A stretch of 53,461 nucleotides of DNA from JBEKVE01 sp049514335 (GCA_049514335.1 JBEKVE010000002.1:1-53461), one strand, 5' to 3'; counted from the first letter of the stretch, positions 43,821 through 51,941 are shown. The notes: generated by a model from the sequence alone, not told the origin. A program made the numbers and translations.

Positions 43821-44815
43821 CAGTCGGACTCCTTGCGGAAGTGCGGCGTCTCGTGATGCTCGTTGCGGGTGCGGCGCTCGATCTCCTCTTCCTCCGCCAG
43901 GAGACGCTCGAAGTCGTCGGTGGCGGGGGCGGCACCGGGAAGCGGGGCCGAACCGGTCTCCTCCGACGCGCCGGCGGGCTCGCCGTTCGCCGCCGGGGCC
44001 GTGGTGGGCTCGACACCGTCAGGCACCGACACCGGAGCGGTGAGGACACTGCCTGGCTCGCCCTGCTCGGCCCGGCGCCGGCCACCACCGGCGGTCACGA
44101 GCCGGCGCGGCGTCGACGCACCCGAGGTCTCGCCGGCCGCCATTGCCGCCTCGCGGGAGATCTTGTCCTCCGACGACAAGCGGTAGGGGAGGATGTCGCC
44201 CTTGTAGATCCACACCTTGACGCCGATGCGCCCGAAGGTGGTGCGCGCCTCGCGGAAGCCGTAGTCGATGTCGGCCCGTAGGGTGTGCAGCGGAACCCGG
44301 CCTTCGCGGTAGCCCTCCTTGCGGGCCATCTCGGAGCCGCCCAGGCGGCCCGAGCACTGCACACGGACGCCCAGCGCCCCCGCCTTGGTGACCGTCTGCA
44401 TGGCGCGCTTCATGGCGCGGCGGAACGCCACCCGCCGGGCCAGCTGGTCGGCGATGCTCTGGGCGATGAGGGCGGCGTCGAGCTCGGGCTGCTTGATCTC
44501 CTGGATGTTGAGCTGGATCCGGTTGCGCAGCCCGGTGATGTCCTCCAGCTTCTTCTTCAGCCGGTCGGCCTCCGAGCCGCGACGGCCGATGACGATGCCG
44601 GGACGGGCGGTGTGGATGTCGACCCGGAGCCGGTCCCTCGTCCGCTCGATCTCGATCCGGCTCACGGCGGCGGACTCGAGCTGGGACATGAGGTAGTCGC
44701 GGATCTTCCAGTCCTCGATGATGAAGTCCTGGTAGTTGCGCTCCTCGAACCAGCGCGACTTCCAGTCGGTGGTCACGCCGAGGCGGAAACCGTAGGGGTT
44801 GACCTTCTGGCCCAT
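43820..44815 (-). CDS. rpsC: Ribosomal protein S3 (uS3) with long C-terminal tail
   Basis: mRNA-entry protein with helicase role. It begins MGQKVNPYGFRLGVTTDWKSR; the KH domain has GRRGSE at 77-82, and GRIGVKVWIYKGDILP at about 195-210 closes the conserved fold. A tail of about 120 residues follows, Pro/Ala/Gly-rich then acidic (LLAEEEEIERR) and basic. Total is 331 residues against about 210-270 in most bacteria. Confidence 0.96.
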   Translation of the reverse strand: MGQKVNPYGFRLGVTTDWKSRWFEERNYQDFIIEDWKIRDYLMSQLESAAVSRIEIERTRDRLRVDIHTARPGIVIGRRGSEADRLKKKLEDITGLRNRIQLNIQEIKQPELDAALIAQSIADQLARRVAFRRAMKRAMQTVTKAGALGVRVQCSGRLGGSEMARKEGYREGRVPLHTLRADIDYGFREARTTFGRIGVKVWIYKGDILPYRLSSEDKISREAAMAAGETSGASTPRRLVTAGGGRRRAEQGEPGSVLTAPVSVPDGVEPTTAPAANGEPAGASEETGSAPLPGAAPATDDFERLLAEEEEIERRTRNEHHETPHFRKESD

Positions 44816-44818
44816 GGT

Positions 44819-45691
44819 TCAGCCCTTCTCTTCCTCGTCCGGCGCGTCGGCGGCGGCTTCGCCACCCGCGTCGGTGTCGGCACCGTCGTCGGCCTGTGCC
44901 GCCGCCTTCTTGGTGGTCTTGCGCGCCGCCCGGGCCCGACGGGCCGGGGCTGGTGCGTCGTCGTGTTCGGCCTCGGCTTCCGCCTCGACGACGGCTGCCT
45001 CCGCCACCTCGGCCTCGGCGACGGCGTCGACTCCGGACTCGACCACGGCATCGGTCTCTGCGTCGTCGGCCTCTGCGTCGCCGGTGTCGACGTCGGCCGT
45101 GTCGACCTGGTCCGTGTCGACCTCGTCGGTCTCCACGCCGTCGGTGTCGACGTCGACGACGTCCTCGAGGTCACCTTCGGTCGTCACCGCATCGTCGGCG
45201 TCGGCAGCGGTCCGTCGCCCGCTCTGGCCCTCGCCCGCGTCCGAGCCGCGTCGCGAGGCGGCGACCCGGCGCGAGCGCATGGCCGTGGTCTCCGCCGCCC
45301 GGCGGGCCCGGCGCCGCTCCAGGCGGTCGTCGGGAAGGCGGCTCACGATGACGGTGATGTGGCACGTGCGCTTGCGGATCCGGGTGGCGCGGCCACGGGC
45401 GCGGGGCCGCCAGCGCTTCAGGGTCGTCCCCTCGTCGGCGAAGCACGCCGAGACGTAGAGGTCCTCGGGGTCGAGCTGCTCGTTGTGCCGGGCGTTGGCC
45501 ACGGCCGACGCCAGCACCTTGGCCACCACCCGGGCCGCCTCGCGTGGCGTGGACTCGAGGGCCTCACGGGCGCGGTCGACGTCCATGCCCCGCACCAGGT
45601 CGAGGACCTGCCGGGCCTTGTAGGCCGACATCCGGTAGTGGCGCAGCACCGCCCGGGTGCCGGGCCGTTCGTTGGTCTTGACGCCGGTCAC
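44819..45691 (-). CDS. rplV: Ribosomal protein L22 (uL22) with very long acidic C-terminal tail
   Basis: The L22 core occupies about 1-120 (RMSAYKARQVLDLVRG, LASAVANARHN, HITVIVS). A further 170 residues follow: a basic stretch at 120-160, an acidic stretch at 163-247 with repeats of the form Val-Asp-Thr-Asp, a short basic stretch at 250-263, and an acidic end. The total of 290 residues is more than twice the usual 110-130. L22 lines the nascent-peptide tunnel and its globular face is at the exit. GTG start at 45691, 1 nt after the rpsS stop. Confidence 0.95.
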   Translation of the reverse strand: MTGVKTNERPGTRAVLRHYRMSAYKARQVLDLVRGMDVDRAREALESTPREAARVVAKVLASAVANARHNEQLDPEDLYVSACFADEGTTLKRWRPRARGRATRIRKRTCHITVIVSRLPDDRLERRRARRAAETTAMRSRRVAASRRGSDAGEGQSGRRTAADADDAVTTEGDLEDVVDVDTDGVETDEVDTDQVDTADVDTGDAEADDAETDAVVESGVDAVAEAEVAEAAVVEAEAEAEHDDAPAPARRARAARKTTKKAAAQADDGADTDAGGEAAADAPDEEEKG

Positions 45692-45692
45692 G

Positions 45693-45971
45693 TCATCGCC
45701 TCGCTTGCCGTTCCTGGCCGGCGTGGTAGCGGAACGTCCGCGTGGCGGCGAACTCGCCCAGCTTGTGGCCGACCATCGATTCGGTGATGTACACGGGCAC
45801 GTGCTTGCGGCCGTCGTGGACGGCGATGGTGTGGCCCACCATGTCGGGGATGATGGTGGAGCGCCGCGACCACGTCTTGATCACGCGCTTCTCGCTCGTG
45901 GCGTTCAGGGCGTCCACCTTCTTGAGCAGATGGTCGTCCACGAAGGGCCCCTTCTTCAGACTACGAGGCAT
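45693..45971 (-). CDS. rpsS: Ribosomal protein S19 (uS19)
   Basis: Head protein, 92 residues. MPRSLKKGPFVDDHLLKK, KTWSRRSTIIPDMVG and GHKLGEFAATRTF are diagnostic. It lies 24 nt after the rplB stop. Confidence 0.98.
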   Translation of the reverse strand: MPRSLKKGPFVDDHLLKKVDALNATSEKRVIKTWSRRSTIIPDMVGHTIAVHDGRKHVPVYITESMVGHKLGEFAATRTFRYHAGQERQARR

Positions 45972-45995
45972 GCGACAGCGCTCCTTCGGTTCCGC

Positions 45996-46832
45996 TCACC
46001 GGCGTGCGCCGCGGCTGCGGCGACGACGCACGATCATCTGGTTGGACGACTTCCGCCGGGCCCGGGTACGGCCCTCGGGCTTGCCCCACGGCGACACCGG
46101 GTGGCGACCACCCGAGGACTTGCCCTCGCCACCACCCAGGGGGTGGTCGACGGGGTTCATGGCCACGCCGCGCGTCTGGGGGCGCACACCCTTCCACCGG
46201 TTGCGCCCCGCCTTGCCGATCGACACCAGCTCGGCTTCGGCGTTGCCCACCTCGCCCAACGTCCCGCGACAGTCGATGGGCACCCGGCGCATCTCCGTGG
46301 AGGGCAGGCGCAGCGTGGCGAACAGGCCTTCCTTGGCCACGAGCTGGGCGCTCATGCCCGCACCGCGGGCCAGCTTGCCGCCCTGGCCGGGGCGCAGCTC
46401 GATGTTGTGGATGGTGGACCCCACCGGGATGTAGCGCAGCGGCAGGGCGTTGCCGGGGCGGATGTCGGACCCCTGGCCGCTGGCCAGGACATCGCCCACG
46501 CGGACCTGCGCCGGGGCGAGGATGTAGCGCTTCTCACCGTCGTAGTAGTGCAGCAGGGCGATGCGTGCGTTGCGGTTGGGGTCGTACTCGATGGCAGCCA
46601 CCTTGGCGGGCACGCCGTCCTTGTCGCGCTTGAAGTCGATGACGCGGTACTGCTGCTTGTGGCCGCCGCCGCGGTGACGGGCGGTCTTGCGCCCGTAGCT
46701 GTTGCGACCGCCGGTGCTCGGCTTGGGGACGACGAGCGAGCGCTCGGGCTTCGACCGGGTGATCTCGGCGAAGTCCGACACCGACTGGAAACGACGGGCG
46801 GGGCTGGTGGGCTTCCTTTTGCGCAGGGCCAT
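45996..46832 (-). CDS. rplB: Ribosomal protein L2 (uL2)
   Basis: Core large-subunit protein needed for peptidyl transfer and subunit joining. It has 278 residues. It begins MALRKRKPTSPARRFQSV; GRNSYGRKTARHRGGGHKQ and MNPVDHPLGGGEGKSSGG (with the functionally important His) are diagnostic. Confidence 0.98.
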   Translation of the reverse strand: MALRKRKPTSPARRFQSVSDFAEITRSKPERSLVVPKPSTGGRNSYGRKTARHRGGGHKQQYRVIDFKRDKDGVPAKVAAIEYDPNRNARIALLHYYDGEKRYILAPAQVRVGDVLASGQGSDIRPGNALPLRYIPVGSTIHNIELRPGQGGKLARGAGMSAQLVAKEGLFATLRLPSTEMRRVPIDCRGTLGEVGNAEAELVSIGKAGRNRWKGVRPQTRGVAMNPVDHPLGGGEGKSSGGRHPVSPWGKPEGRTRARRKSSNQMIVRRRRSRGARR

Positions 46833-46840
46833 GGGGGCTC

Positions 46841-47134
46841 TCAGCTCTTCTCGAAGAGGTCGATCTTGTCGCCGCCGATGAGCGTCACCACGGCGCGCTT
46901 GGTGGAGGGCCGGGCGCCCACGGTGTTCGACTTGCGGTTCCGGCGCTTCTTGCCCTTGCGGTTCAGCGTGTTGACGCTCTTGACGTGGACACCGAAGGCG
47001 GTCTCGACGGCCCGCCGGACGTCCACCTTGGTGGCGTCGGGTGCGACCACGAACACGTAGACGCCGTCCTCCATGAGGGCGTAGGACTTCTCCGAAACCA
47101 CCGGTCGCACGAGGACCTGCCCGGCGTCCTTCAT
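46841..47134 (-). CDS. rplW: Ribosomal protein L23 (uL23)
   Basis: Docking site for trigger factor and SRP at the tunnel exit. It has 97 residues; VRPVVSEKSYALMEDGVYVF and VNTLNRKGKKRRNRK are diagnostic. It begins 2 nt after the rplD stop. Confidence 0.97.
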   Translation of the reverse strand: MKDAGQVLVRPVVSEKSYALMEDGVYVFVVAPDATKVDVRRAVETAFGVHVKSVNTLNRKGKKRRNRKSNTVGARPSTKRAVVTLIGGDKIDLFEKS

Positions 47135-47136
47135 GG

Positions 47137-48105
47137 TCAGACCTCCCCGTCTTCGTCGTCGGCCGCGTCATCGGGTCTGTCGGCGGCACCGGTGGCGCCG
47201 TCGACCGTGGTCTCGCTCCCGGCGTCGGGCGTGGCGTCGCTCTCGGTGGCGTCTGTGTCGTCAGGCGGGGTGTCGGTGACCTCGGACCCGGTGCCGGCCT
47301 CGGCATCCGCCGCCGCAGCTGCCTTGGCGGCCTTGGCCGGCTTTGGCGCCCTCGTGGCTTTGGTGGCCTTGGCCGCCTTGGTGGCGGTCGCCGTGGGGGC
47401 CGGCTTCGGACCGGACCCGGGGACGACGGTGGTCTGCCCGGGCACGGTGGCGTCGGTGAACACCACCCAGTCGCTGCGCACCACGTCGTAGGCGTTGAGC
47501 TCGCCGACCTGCATCGTCTGCACGTGCGACAGGTTGGCGAAGGAGCGGTCGGGGATGCCGTCGTCGGGACCGAGGACGACGAGCACCCGACCCTCGAGGC
47601 CGAGCGCCGCCAGGGCCGCGACGGCGTCTTTGGTGCGGGGCACGGGGAAGGACCACTCGTCGATCACGACCACCCTGCCCTCGATGGCCCGATCGGAAAG
47701 GGCGCTGCACATGGCCAGGTGGATCATCTTCTTGGGGGTGCGCTGGCGGTACGAGCGGGGCTTCGGCCCGAGGGCGACCCCACCCCCCGACCACAGCGGT
47801 GCGCGGATCGATCCTTGGCGGGCCCGGCCCGTCCCCTTCTGCTTGAAGGGCTTGGTGCCGCCGCCGCGCACCTCGGCCCGGGTGCGGGTGGACTGTGTCC
47901 CGGCCCGTGCCGCCGCCAGCTGTGCGGTGACGACCTGGTGGATCAGGGCCACGTTGGGCTCGAGGCCGAAGATGGAGGGATCCAGGGTGACGGTGTCGAG
48001 CACCGAGCCGTCGACGCGCCGGCGGTCGGTGGTGCGGTGCTCGGGCTCGGGCCGCGGCCGGCGCCGCAGGGCCGTCCCCGGCACCGAGGCGGTCAGGGTG
48101 GTCAT
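47137..48105 (-). CDS. rplD: Ribosomal protein L4 (uL4) with N- and C-terminal extensions
   Basis: Tunnel-lining protein and, in E. coli, the S10 operon autoregulator. It has 322 residues. The core has TRTRAEVRGGGTKPFKQKGTG (in part), GPKPRSYRQRTPKKM and the C-terminal DWVVFTDATV near 212. After that comes a tail of about 100 residues: a Lys/Ala-rich stretch (TATKAAKATKATRAPKPAK) then an acidic Asp/Thr-rich end. An Arg/Pro-rich insert of about 25 residues is near the N-terminus. The ATG overlaps the rplC stop. Confidence 0.95.
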   Translation of the reverse strand: MTTLTASVPGTALRRRPRPEPEHRTTDRRRVDGSVLDTVTLDPSIFGLEPNVALIHQVVTAQLAAARAGTQSTRTRAEVRGGGTKPFKQKGTGRARQGSIRAPLWSGGGVALGPKPRSYRQRTPKKMIHLAMCSALSDRAIEGRVVVIDEWSFPVPRTKDAVAALAALGLEGRVLVVLGPDDGIPDRSFANLSHVQTMQVGELNAYDVVRSDWVVFTDATVPGQTTVVPGSGPKPAPTATATKAAKATKATRAPKPAKAAKAAAAADAEAGTGSEVTDTPPDDTDATESDATPDAGSETTVDGATGAADRPDDAADDEDGEV

Positions 48106-48776
48106 GACGCGGCCGCCTTCGAGGCCCGGGCCCCGGCGTTCGCACCCTTGACGGTGTCGCGCAGCAGGACGATGCCCCCGCGCGGTCCGGGCACCGCCCC
48201 CCGCACCAGGACGATCTGGCGCTCGGGGTCGGCCTGGACCACTTCGAGATTGAGCGTGGTGACCTGCTGGCCACCCAGGCGGCCGGCCATGCGGGTGCCC
48301 TTGAAGACGCGTGCGGGGGTGGCGCACGCCCCCACCGAGCCCGGTGCCCGGTGCTTCTTGTGGTTGCCGTGGGCGGCACCCTGGCCCTTGAAGTTGTGCC
48401 GCTTCATGGCGCCGGCGAAGCCCTTGCCCTTGGACACGGCGATGGCGTCGACCCGCTCGCCCGCGCTCAGCACGTCTGCGGTCAGCTCCTGGCCCACGGC
48501 GAAGGCGCTCGTGTCGTCGATGCGCAGCTCCACCAGGTGGCGGCCGGGCTCGACCCCGGCGGTGGCGAAGTGGCCCTGCTCGGGCTTGGTCAGCGCCGAG
48601 GCCCGCTTCACGCCCCAGGTCACCTGCAGCGATGCGTACCCGTCGCTCTCGACCGTCTTCACCCGGACCACCCGCATGGGCGCGACCTTGAGCACCGTCA
48701 CCGGCACGGCGCGGTTCTGCTCGTCCCAGACCTGGGTCATGCCGACTTTCTCGCCGACGATCACCTTGGTCGCCAC
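48102..48776 (-). CDS. rplC: Ribosomal protein L3 (uL3)
   Basis: Early-assembly large-subunit protein. It has 224 residues from the GTG at 48776 (AAGGGAA about 9 nt upstream). VGEKVGMTQVWDEQNRAVPV (in part), SKGKGFAGAMKRHNFKGQGA and RMAGRLGGQQVTTLNL are diagnostic. It is the first gene of the cluster here; rpsJ, which normally precedes it, is absent. Confidence 0.97.
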   Translation of the reverse strand: MATKVIVGEKVGMTQVWDEQNRAVPVTVLKVAPMRVVRVKTVESDGYASLQVTWGVKRASALTKPEQGHFATAGVEPGRHLVELRIDDTSAFAVGQELTADVLSAGERVDAIAVSKGKGFAGAMKRHNFKGQGAAHGNHKKHRAPGSVGACATPARVFKGTRMAGRLGGQQVTTLNLEVVQADPERQIVLVRGAVPGPRGGIVLLRDTVKGANAGARASKAAAS

Positions 48777-48881
48777 GGTGGGGGGTTCCCTTCCTGAGTG
48801 TGCGCCCCGACGCCCGCCCATGGGGCGACACGCCTGGACCGGTCGTGTGACGCCGTCGCCGGCGCCCGGTATGCATGCCAA

Positions 48882-48911
48882 CGCTCCGCCCGGGAAGTCC
48901 CGAGCGGAGCG
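48882..48911. promoter_or_regulatory. Strong stem-loop in the rplC leader
   Basis: An 8-bp outer stem (CGCTCCGC with GCGGAGCG), one internal mismatch, and a 4-bp inner stem (CGGG/CCCG) around a four-base loop. It lies about 105 nt before the rplC start with no U-run after it, so it is a leader structure rather than an intrinsic terminator. Candidate autoregulatory target for L4 or another r-protein. Confidence 0.5.
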
Positions 48912-49010
48912 CTCGCCAGGTTCTGCCCCGAGGTCCCCACCGGCGAGCCGGCAGGCGCTCGGAGACGTCGAAAATCGGACAGCGGGACCGAAAACGGCCC
49001 GGCTGGCGAC

Positions 49011-49038
49011 GTTACACCATCGCTTCAGGAGGTGCCAG
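49011..49038 (-). promoter_or_regulatory. Candidate promoter of the rplC operon
   Basis: CTGGCA (49033-49038), a 16-bp spacer and TGTAAC (49011-49016) on the minus strand, with a TGG just before the -10 box (extended -10 form). Each hexamer matches four of six consensus bases. Confidence 0.4.
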
Positions 49039-49208
49039 CCGCTTTCCGGGGCCTCGGCCGGGTGGCAGGGAGCGTCCTGTGGTGGGCACTCTCGACCGGT
49101 CCGGCGATTTCTCGGCCCATCCCGGGCCGTGCCGCCCGGTCGACCCGGTCCGTGGGCGTATCAGCGCCGAGCGACGCCGTCGTGATGACAGGATCCCGGT
49201 GCGGTTTC

Positions 49209-49625
49209 CTAGCCCACGGCTGAGACCGGGCTACTGAGCGGGGAACCGCTCAGGGCGCCCGGGAACGTGGCGTCGCCGAAGGCGTAGACGCCGCCGTCGG
49301 CCCCGCCCATCCAGTAGCCCTTGCCGTCGGTGGTCGGTGCGATGCCGACCACGGGTCTGGCCGGTGTGACCTTGAGCCCGGGGAGCGAGCCCTCGAAGGG
49401 GGCGTCACCGAAGGCGTAGACCCCGCCGTCGGAACCGGCCAGGAGCAGCGTGGTGGCCGGCGACTGCGGGGCCGGCACCGTCCACGAGATGCTCACTGAG
49501 GGACCAGCGCTCGAGGTGGTGATCTGCGCTCCCGCCGGCCAGCTCGAGCCGCCGCCCCCGCCACCCCCACTTTGGGTGGCACCCACCCCTCCGCCTCCGC
49601 CGACATGCCTGACGGCATGCCGCAC
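49209..49625 (-). pseudogene. C-terminal fragment of a GGVYAFGDA-repeat protein
   Basis: 138 codons: a glycine-run linker (about 9-27), a short beta-like stretch, then two repeats of about 45 residues centred on GGVYAFGDA (67-75 and 111-119) separated by PVVGIAPTTDGKGYW. Such repeats occur in large secreted or surface proteins of Acidimicrobiia and related actinobacteria, usually with many copies and an N-terminal domain. Here no signal peptide or upstream domain is present, and the 5' part overlaps another frame, so it reads as the leftover end of a larger gene. Confidence 0.55.
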
Positions 49626-49768
49626 GGCCCAGGAACGACGTCAAGGGCAGGCAGGACCCGTAGGAGCACCACCCCGTCGGCCTTGACCTCGACCACGCGA
49701 GCCACGGCGGGATCGGCGTCCTCGTCGCCCACGATCACGCAGTGGCCGGCCTCGACGGTGTCCCTCAC
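49493..49768 (-). CDS. Small hypothetical protein, probably chimeric with lost C-terminus
   Basis: 91 codons from a GTG that shares GTGA with the stop of the MFS gene. The first 48 residues (AGHCVIVGDEDADP, ARVVEVKADGVVLLRVLP) look like a genuine small beta-rich protein; the rest is Arg/Ala/Gly-rich and overlaps the frame of the repeat-protein fragment. A join near 49600-49625 (marked by a CATGCC/GGCATG hairpin) would explain both. Function unknown. Confidence 0.4.
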   Translation of the reverse strand: MRDTVEAGHCVIVGDEDADPAVARVVEVKADGVVLLRVLPALDVVPGPCGMPSGMSAEAEGWVPPKVGVAGAAARAGRRERRSPPRALVPQ

Positions 49769-51375
49769 GCAGCTTGACCAGTGATCCCTCGCTGAGAACC
49801 GACAGGCTCGCCTTTGGCATCCATTCCCGGTTCCCGCGGCTTCTTCAAGGCATTCGTCTGAGGCAGGAAAAGGATGGTGAGGACAACGCCGGCGAGGGCG
49901 ATGCCGGCTGAGACCAGGAGTGCCATGTCCATCCCGTGGACAAAGGCTCGCTGCACCGACGTCAGTAGCGTTGGCGAGTGGAGCTTGTGGGCGACCGTCA
50001 CGCCGCCGAAGACGCTTTGGCGGATTGCCGCCACAGCAGCCGCCGGCAGACCCACCAGATGAAGTCGGGCAAGATAGCCGGCGCTGAGGACACTGCCGAG
50101 GATGGCGATGCCGAGTGGAGCCCCGGTCTTGTTGACTGCCTGCATCACCCCTGAGCCGACGCCGCTTTTCTCCTCCGACAACTCAACCAGCGCCGCTGAC
50201 ATAGCAGTGGCCATGGCGATGCCGGTCCCTAGTCCAGCGATCGCCATCCAAACCGCCACGAAGAGGCCACTCGAACCCACGCTCATGGTCGATCCGAGGA
50301 ACAACCCCAAGGCGAGCAGGACGAAGCCAGCGGTCACGGCAACCTTGGCGCCCACCAGTTGCACAACTCGGGCAGCAGGAACGGCTCCGACAATGAGCCC
50401 GACCACAAGAGGCAGGAGCCTCAGGCCCGATCCCATGGCGTTCGTACCGAGCACGCCCTGGAAGTACTGCGGCATGGTGAACAAGATGCCGAGCATGGCG
50501 AGTATCGGGAGCATGGCCAGGACCACTCCCCAGGTGAACGAGGCCGAACCGAACAGTGTCAGGTCGAGCAGCGGCTGACCGGCCGGTCGCCGGGTCAACC
50601 AGCGCTCCCAGGCGAAGAAGCCGCCTAGCAGCGCCACTCCGCCCACCATCATGGCCAGGGCGTCGGCATTGCCCCAGCCCTCCTGCCCTGCCTTGATCAG
50701 GCCATAGGTCAAGAGGACCAGTCCGGCAGCCGAGGCCGCCACCCCGACGAGGTCCAACCCTGGGCGCTTCGCGGCGCGGGATTCCGGCACCAGGGCGACA
50801 ACGGCGGCCAAGGCCACCACGACGACGGGCACGTTGATCAGGAACACCCAGCCCCACCAGTAGTTCGTGAGCAGCCACCCACCGAGGATGGGGCCGATCG
50901 GGAAAGCCACGAAGCTGGCCCCCGCCATGATCCCCACGGCCTTCGGCCGCTCCCCCTTGCTGAACAGCACTGTGAGGACGGAGAACGACATGACAATGAG
51001 GCCCGCGCCACCTAGTCCGATCAGCACCCGGGCAACCATGAACTCCCCCACGGATGTCGAATAGGCACACGCCGCAGATCCGACCCCGAAGAGCGCCAGG
51101 GAAGCGAGGAGAACCTTCTTGCGGCCGTAACGGTCGCCCAAGAAGCCGACCGGGAGCATCCCCGCTGCCAGCACGAGGAAGTATCCCGACGAGAACCACT
51201 GGAGGTCGGACTCCGACGCGTGCAGCGCCTTGGACAGCGTGGGTAGGGCCACACTGAGCACGGTGCCGTCCACACCTACCGCCAAACCGGCCAAGGCCAG
51301 GGCGCCGAGCGCCCACCACCTCCGATTCGCGGACGCTGCGGTGTGTGCTGGCGGATTGTCGAGAACCGTCGTCAA
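49765..51375 (-). CDS. MFS exporter, DHA2 family (14-TM type)
   Basis: Second efflux permease in the window, 536 residues. ALAGLAVGVDGTVLSVALP and LGDRYGRKKVLL (motif A) open the fold, RVLIGLGGAGLIV and GPILGGWLL (motif C-like) follow, and 14 hydrophobic segments can be traced. The TTG at 51375 is preferred since GAGGAG lies about 7 nt upstream; a TTG at 51405 adds ten residues. Base composition is visibly less GC-rich than the ribosomal genes, suggesting transfer. Its expected TetR regulator survives only as a relic 570 bp upstream. Confidence 0.87.
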   Translation of the reverse strand: MTTVLDNPPAHTAASANRRWWALGALALAGLAVGVDGTVLSVALPTLSKALHASESDLQWFSSGYFLVLAAGMLPVGFLGDRYGRKKVLLASLALFGVGSAACAYSTSVGEFMVARVLIGLGGAGLIVMSFSVLTVLFSKGERPKAVGIMAGASFVAFPIGPILGGWLLTNYWWGWVFLINVPVVVVALAAVVALVPESRAAKRPGLDLVGVAASAAGLVLLTYGLIKAGQEGWGNADALAMMVGGVALLGGFFAWERWLTRRPAGQPLLDLTLFGSASFTWGVVLAMLPILAMLGILFTMPQYFQGVLGTNAMGSGLRLLPLVVGLIVGAVPAARVVQLVGAKVAVTAGFVLLALGLFLGSTMSVGSSGLFVAVWMAIAGLGTGIAMATAMSAALVELSEEKSGVGSGVMQAVNKTGAPLGIAILGSVLSAGYLARLHLVGLPAAAVAAIRQSVFGGVTVAHKLHSPTLLTSVQRAFVHGMDMALLVSAGIALAGVVLTILFLPQTNALKKPREPGMDAKGEPVGSQRGITGQAA

Positions 51376-51842
51376 GATGTGTCTCCTCGAGCTGAGGAGG
51401 CGCAAGTCCCGTACTGGGCGACAAACCGTCTGGCGGTCGTCCTGCCCGTGCCCGGCGTCTCATGGTTCTGCCCATGTTCGCTACCGGGGTCCGGGGCAAC
51501 GTTTCCGAGTCTGCCCAATGAGCTAGACAAACGACGGTTATTTCACTCATGTTACCTCAACGCAACCGCCCGGGCTGGCCCGTCCGGGAGCGTCGGCGGT
51601 GAACATTACGAGCGGACCGGCGTGGGCAGCATACGGCCAAGCGATGGTGCGTCGCCGGGGGCGATCGACGCAGATGGAGGGCAAGCAGAACCCCGACTAC
51701 CGGTCGCCCTACCGCCCTCGCCGATGCCTCTCAGACCTTGGTCGGACCGGCACGTTGCAGGTACCCCTGCTCCCAGGGTGCCCTGATACGCCCGGCTGCG
51801 GGCTCTCGCCGCGCTGATGGATGCGGCCTCTGTCTCTCAGGA
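51376..51842. other. 467-bp region without a supported gene
   Basis: Contains the upstream region of the MFS gene. An imperfect dyad (GGTTA...TTACC) lies at 51536-51556 in an AT-richer patch, a possible operator or promoter area, but no confident -35/-10 pair was found. Short ORFs here have no protein-like features. Confidence 0.4.
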
Positions 51843-51920
51843 TCAAAGTGTGACCACGATCTTGCCGTGGACGTGGCGTCCGCCCTGGAGTGTCACGGCG
51901 GCACGGATCTCCTCGATCGG
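51843..51920 (-). pseudogene. Relic: C-terminus of a zinc-type alcohol dehydrogenase / quinone oxidoreductase
   Basis: The minus strand reads Pro-Ile-Glu-Glu-Ile-Arg-Ala-Ala-Val, then TLQGGRHVHGKIVVTL and a TGA stop at 51843. This matches the conserved end of NAD(P)-dependent medium-chain dehydrogenases (hydrophobic-Glu-Ala-Val, then GR..GKIVV). Immediately upstream (above 51920) the similarity stops and sequence becomes Arg/His-rich. Only about 26 codons of the original gene remain. Confidence 0.6.
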
Positions 51921-51941
51921 ACGGCGGCGGTGAAAGGAGCT

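Larger units (their letters stand above)
48777..49208. other. 432-bp gene-free leader upstream of rplC
   Basis: No coding sequence is supported on either strand. It holds a promoter candidate at 49011-49038, a strong hairpin at 48882-48911 and probably a 5' untranslated region of about 230 nt for the ribosomal operon. No rpsJ is present in any frame. Confidence 0.6.

Noticed and set aside
48882..48911. Intrinsic terminator
   Set aside because: No U-run on either side, and it lies between the promoter candidate and rplC, so a leader structure is more likely.
49550..49605. G-quadruplex on the minus strand
   Set aside because: G-runs occur, but one loop is about 13 nt and the run simply encodes a glycine linker.
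51599..51817. Short plus-strand ORFs upstream of the relics
   Set aside because: No conserved motif, no ribosome binding site and no homologous pattern recognised.
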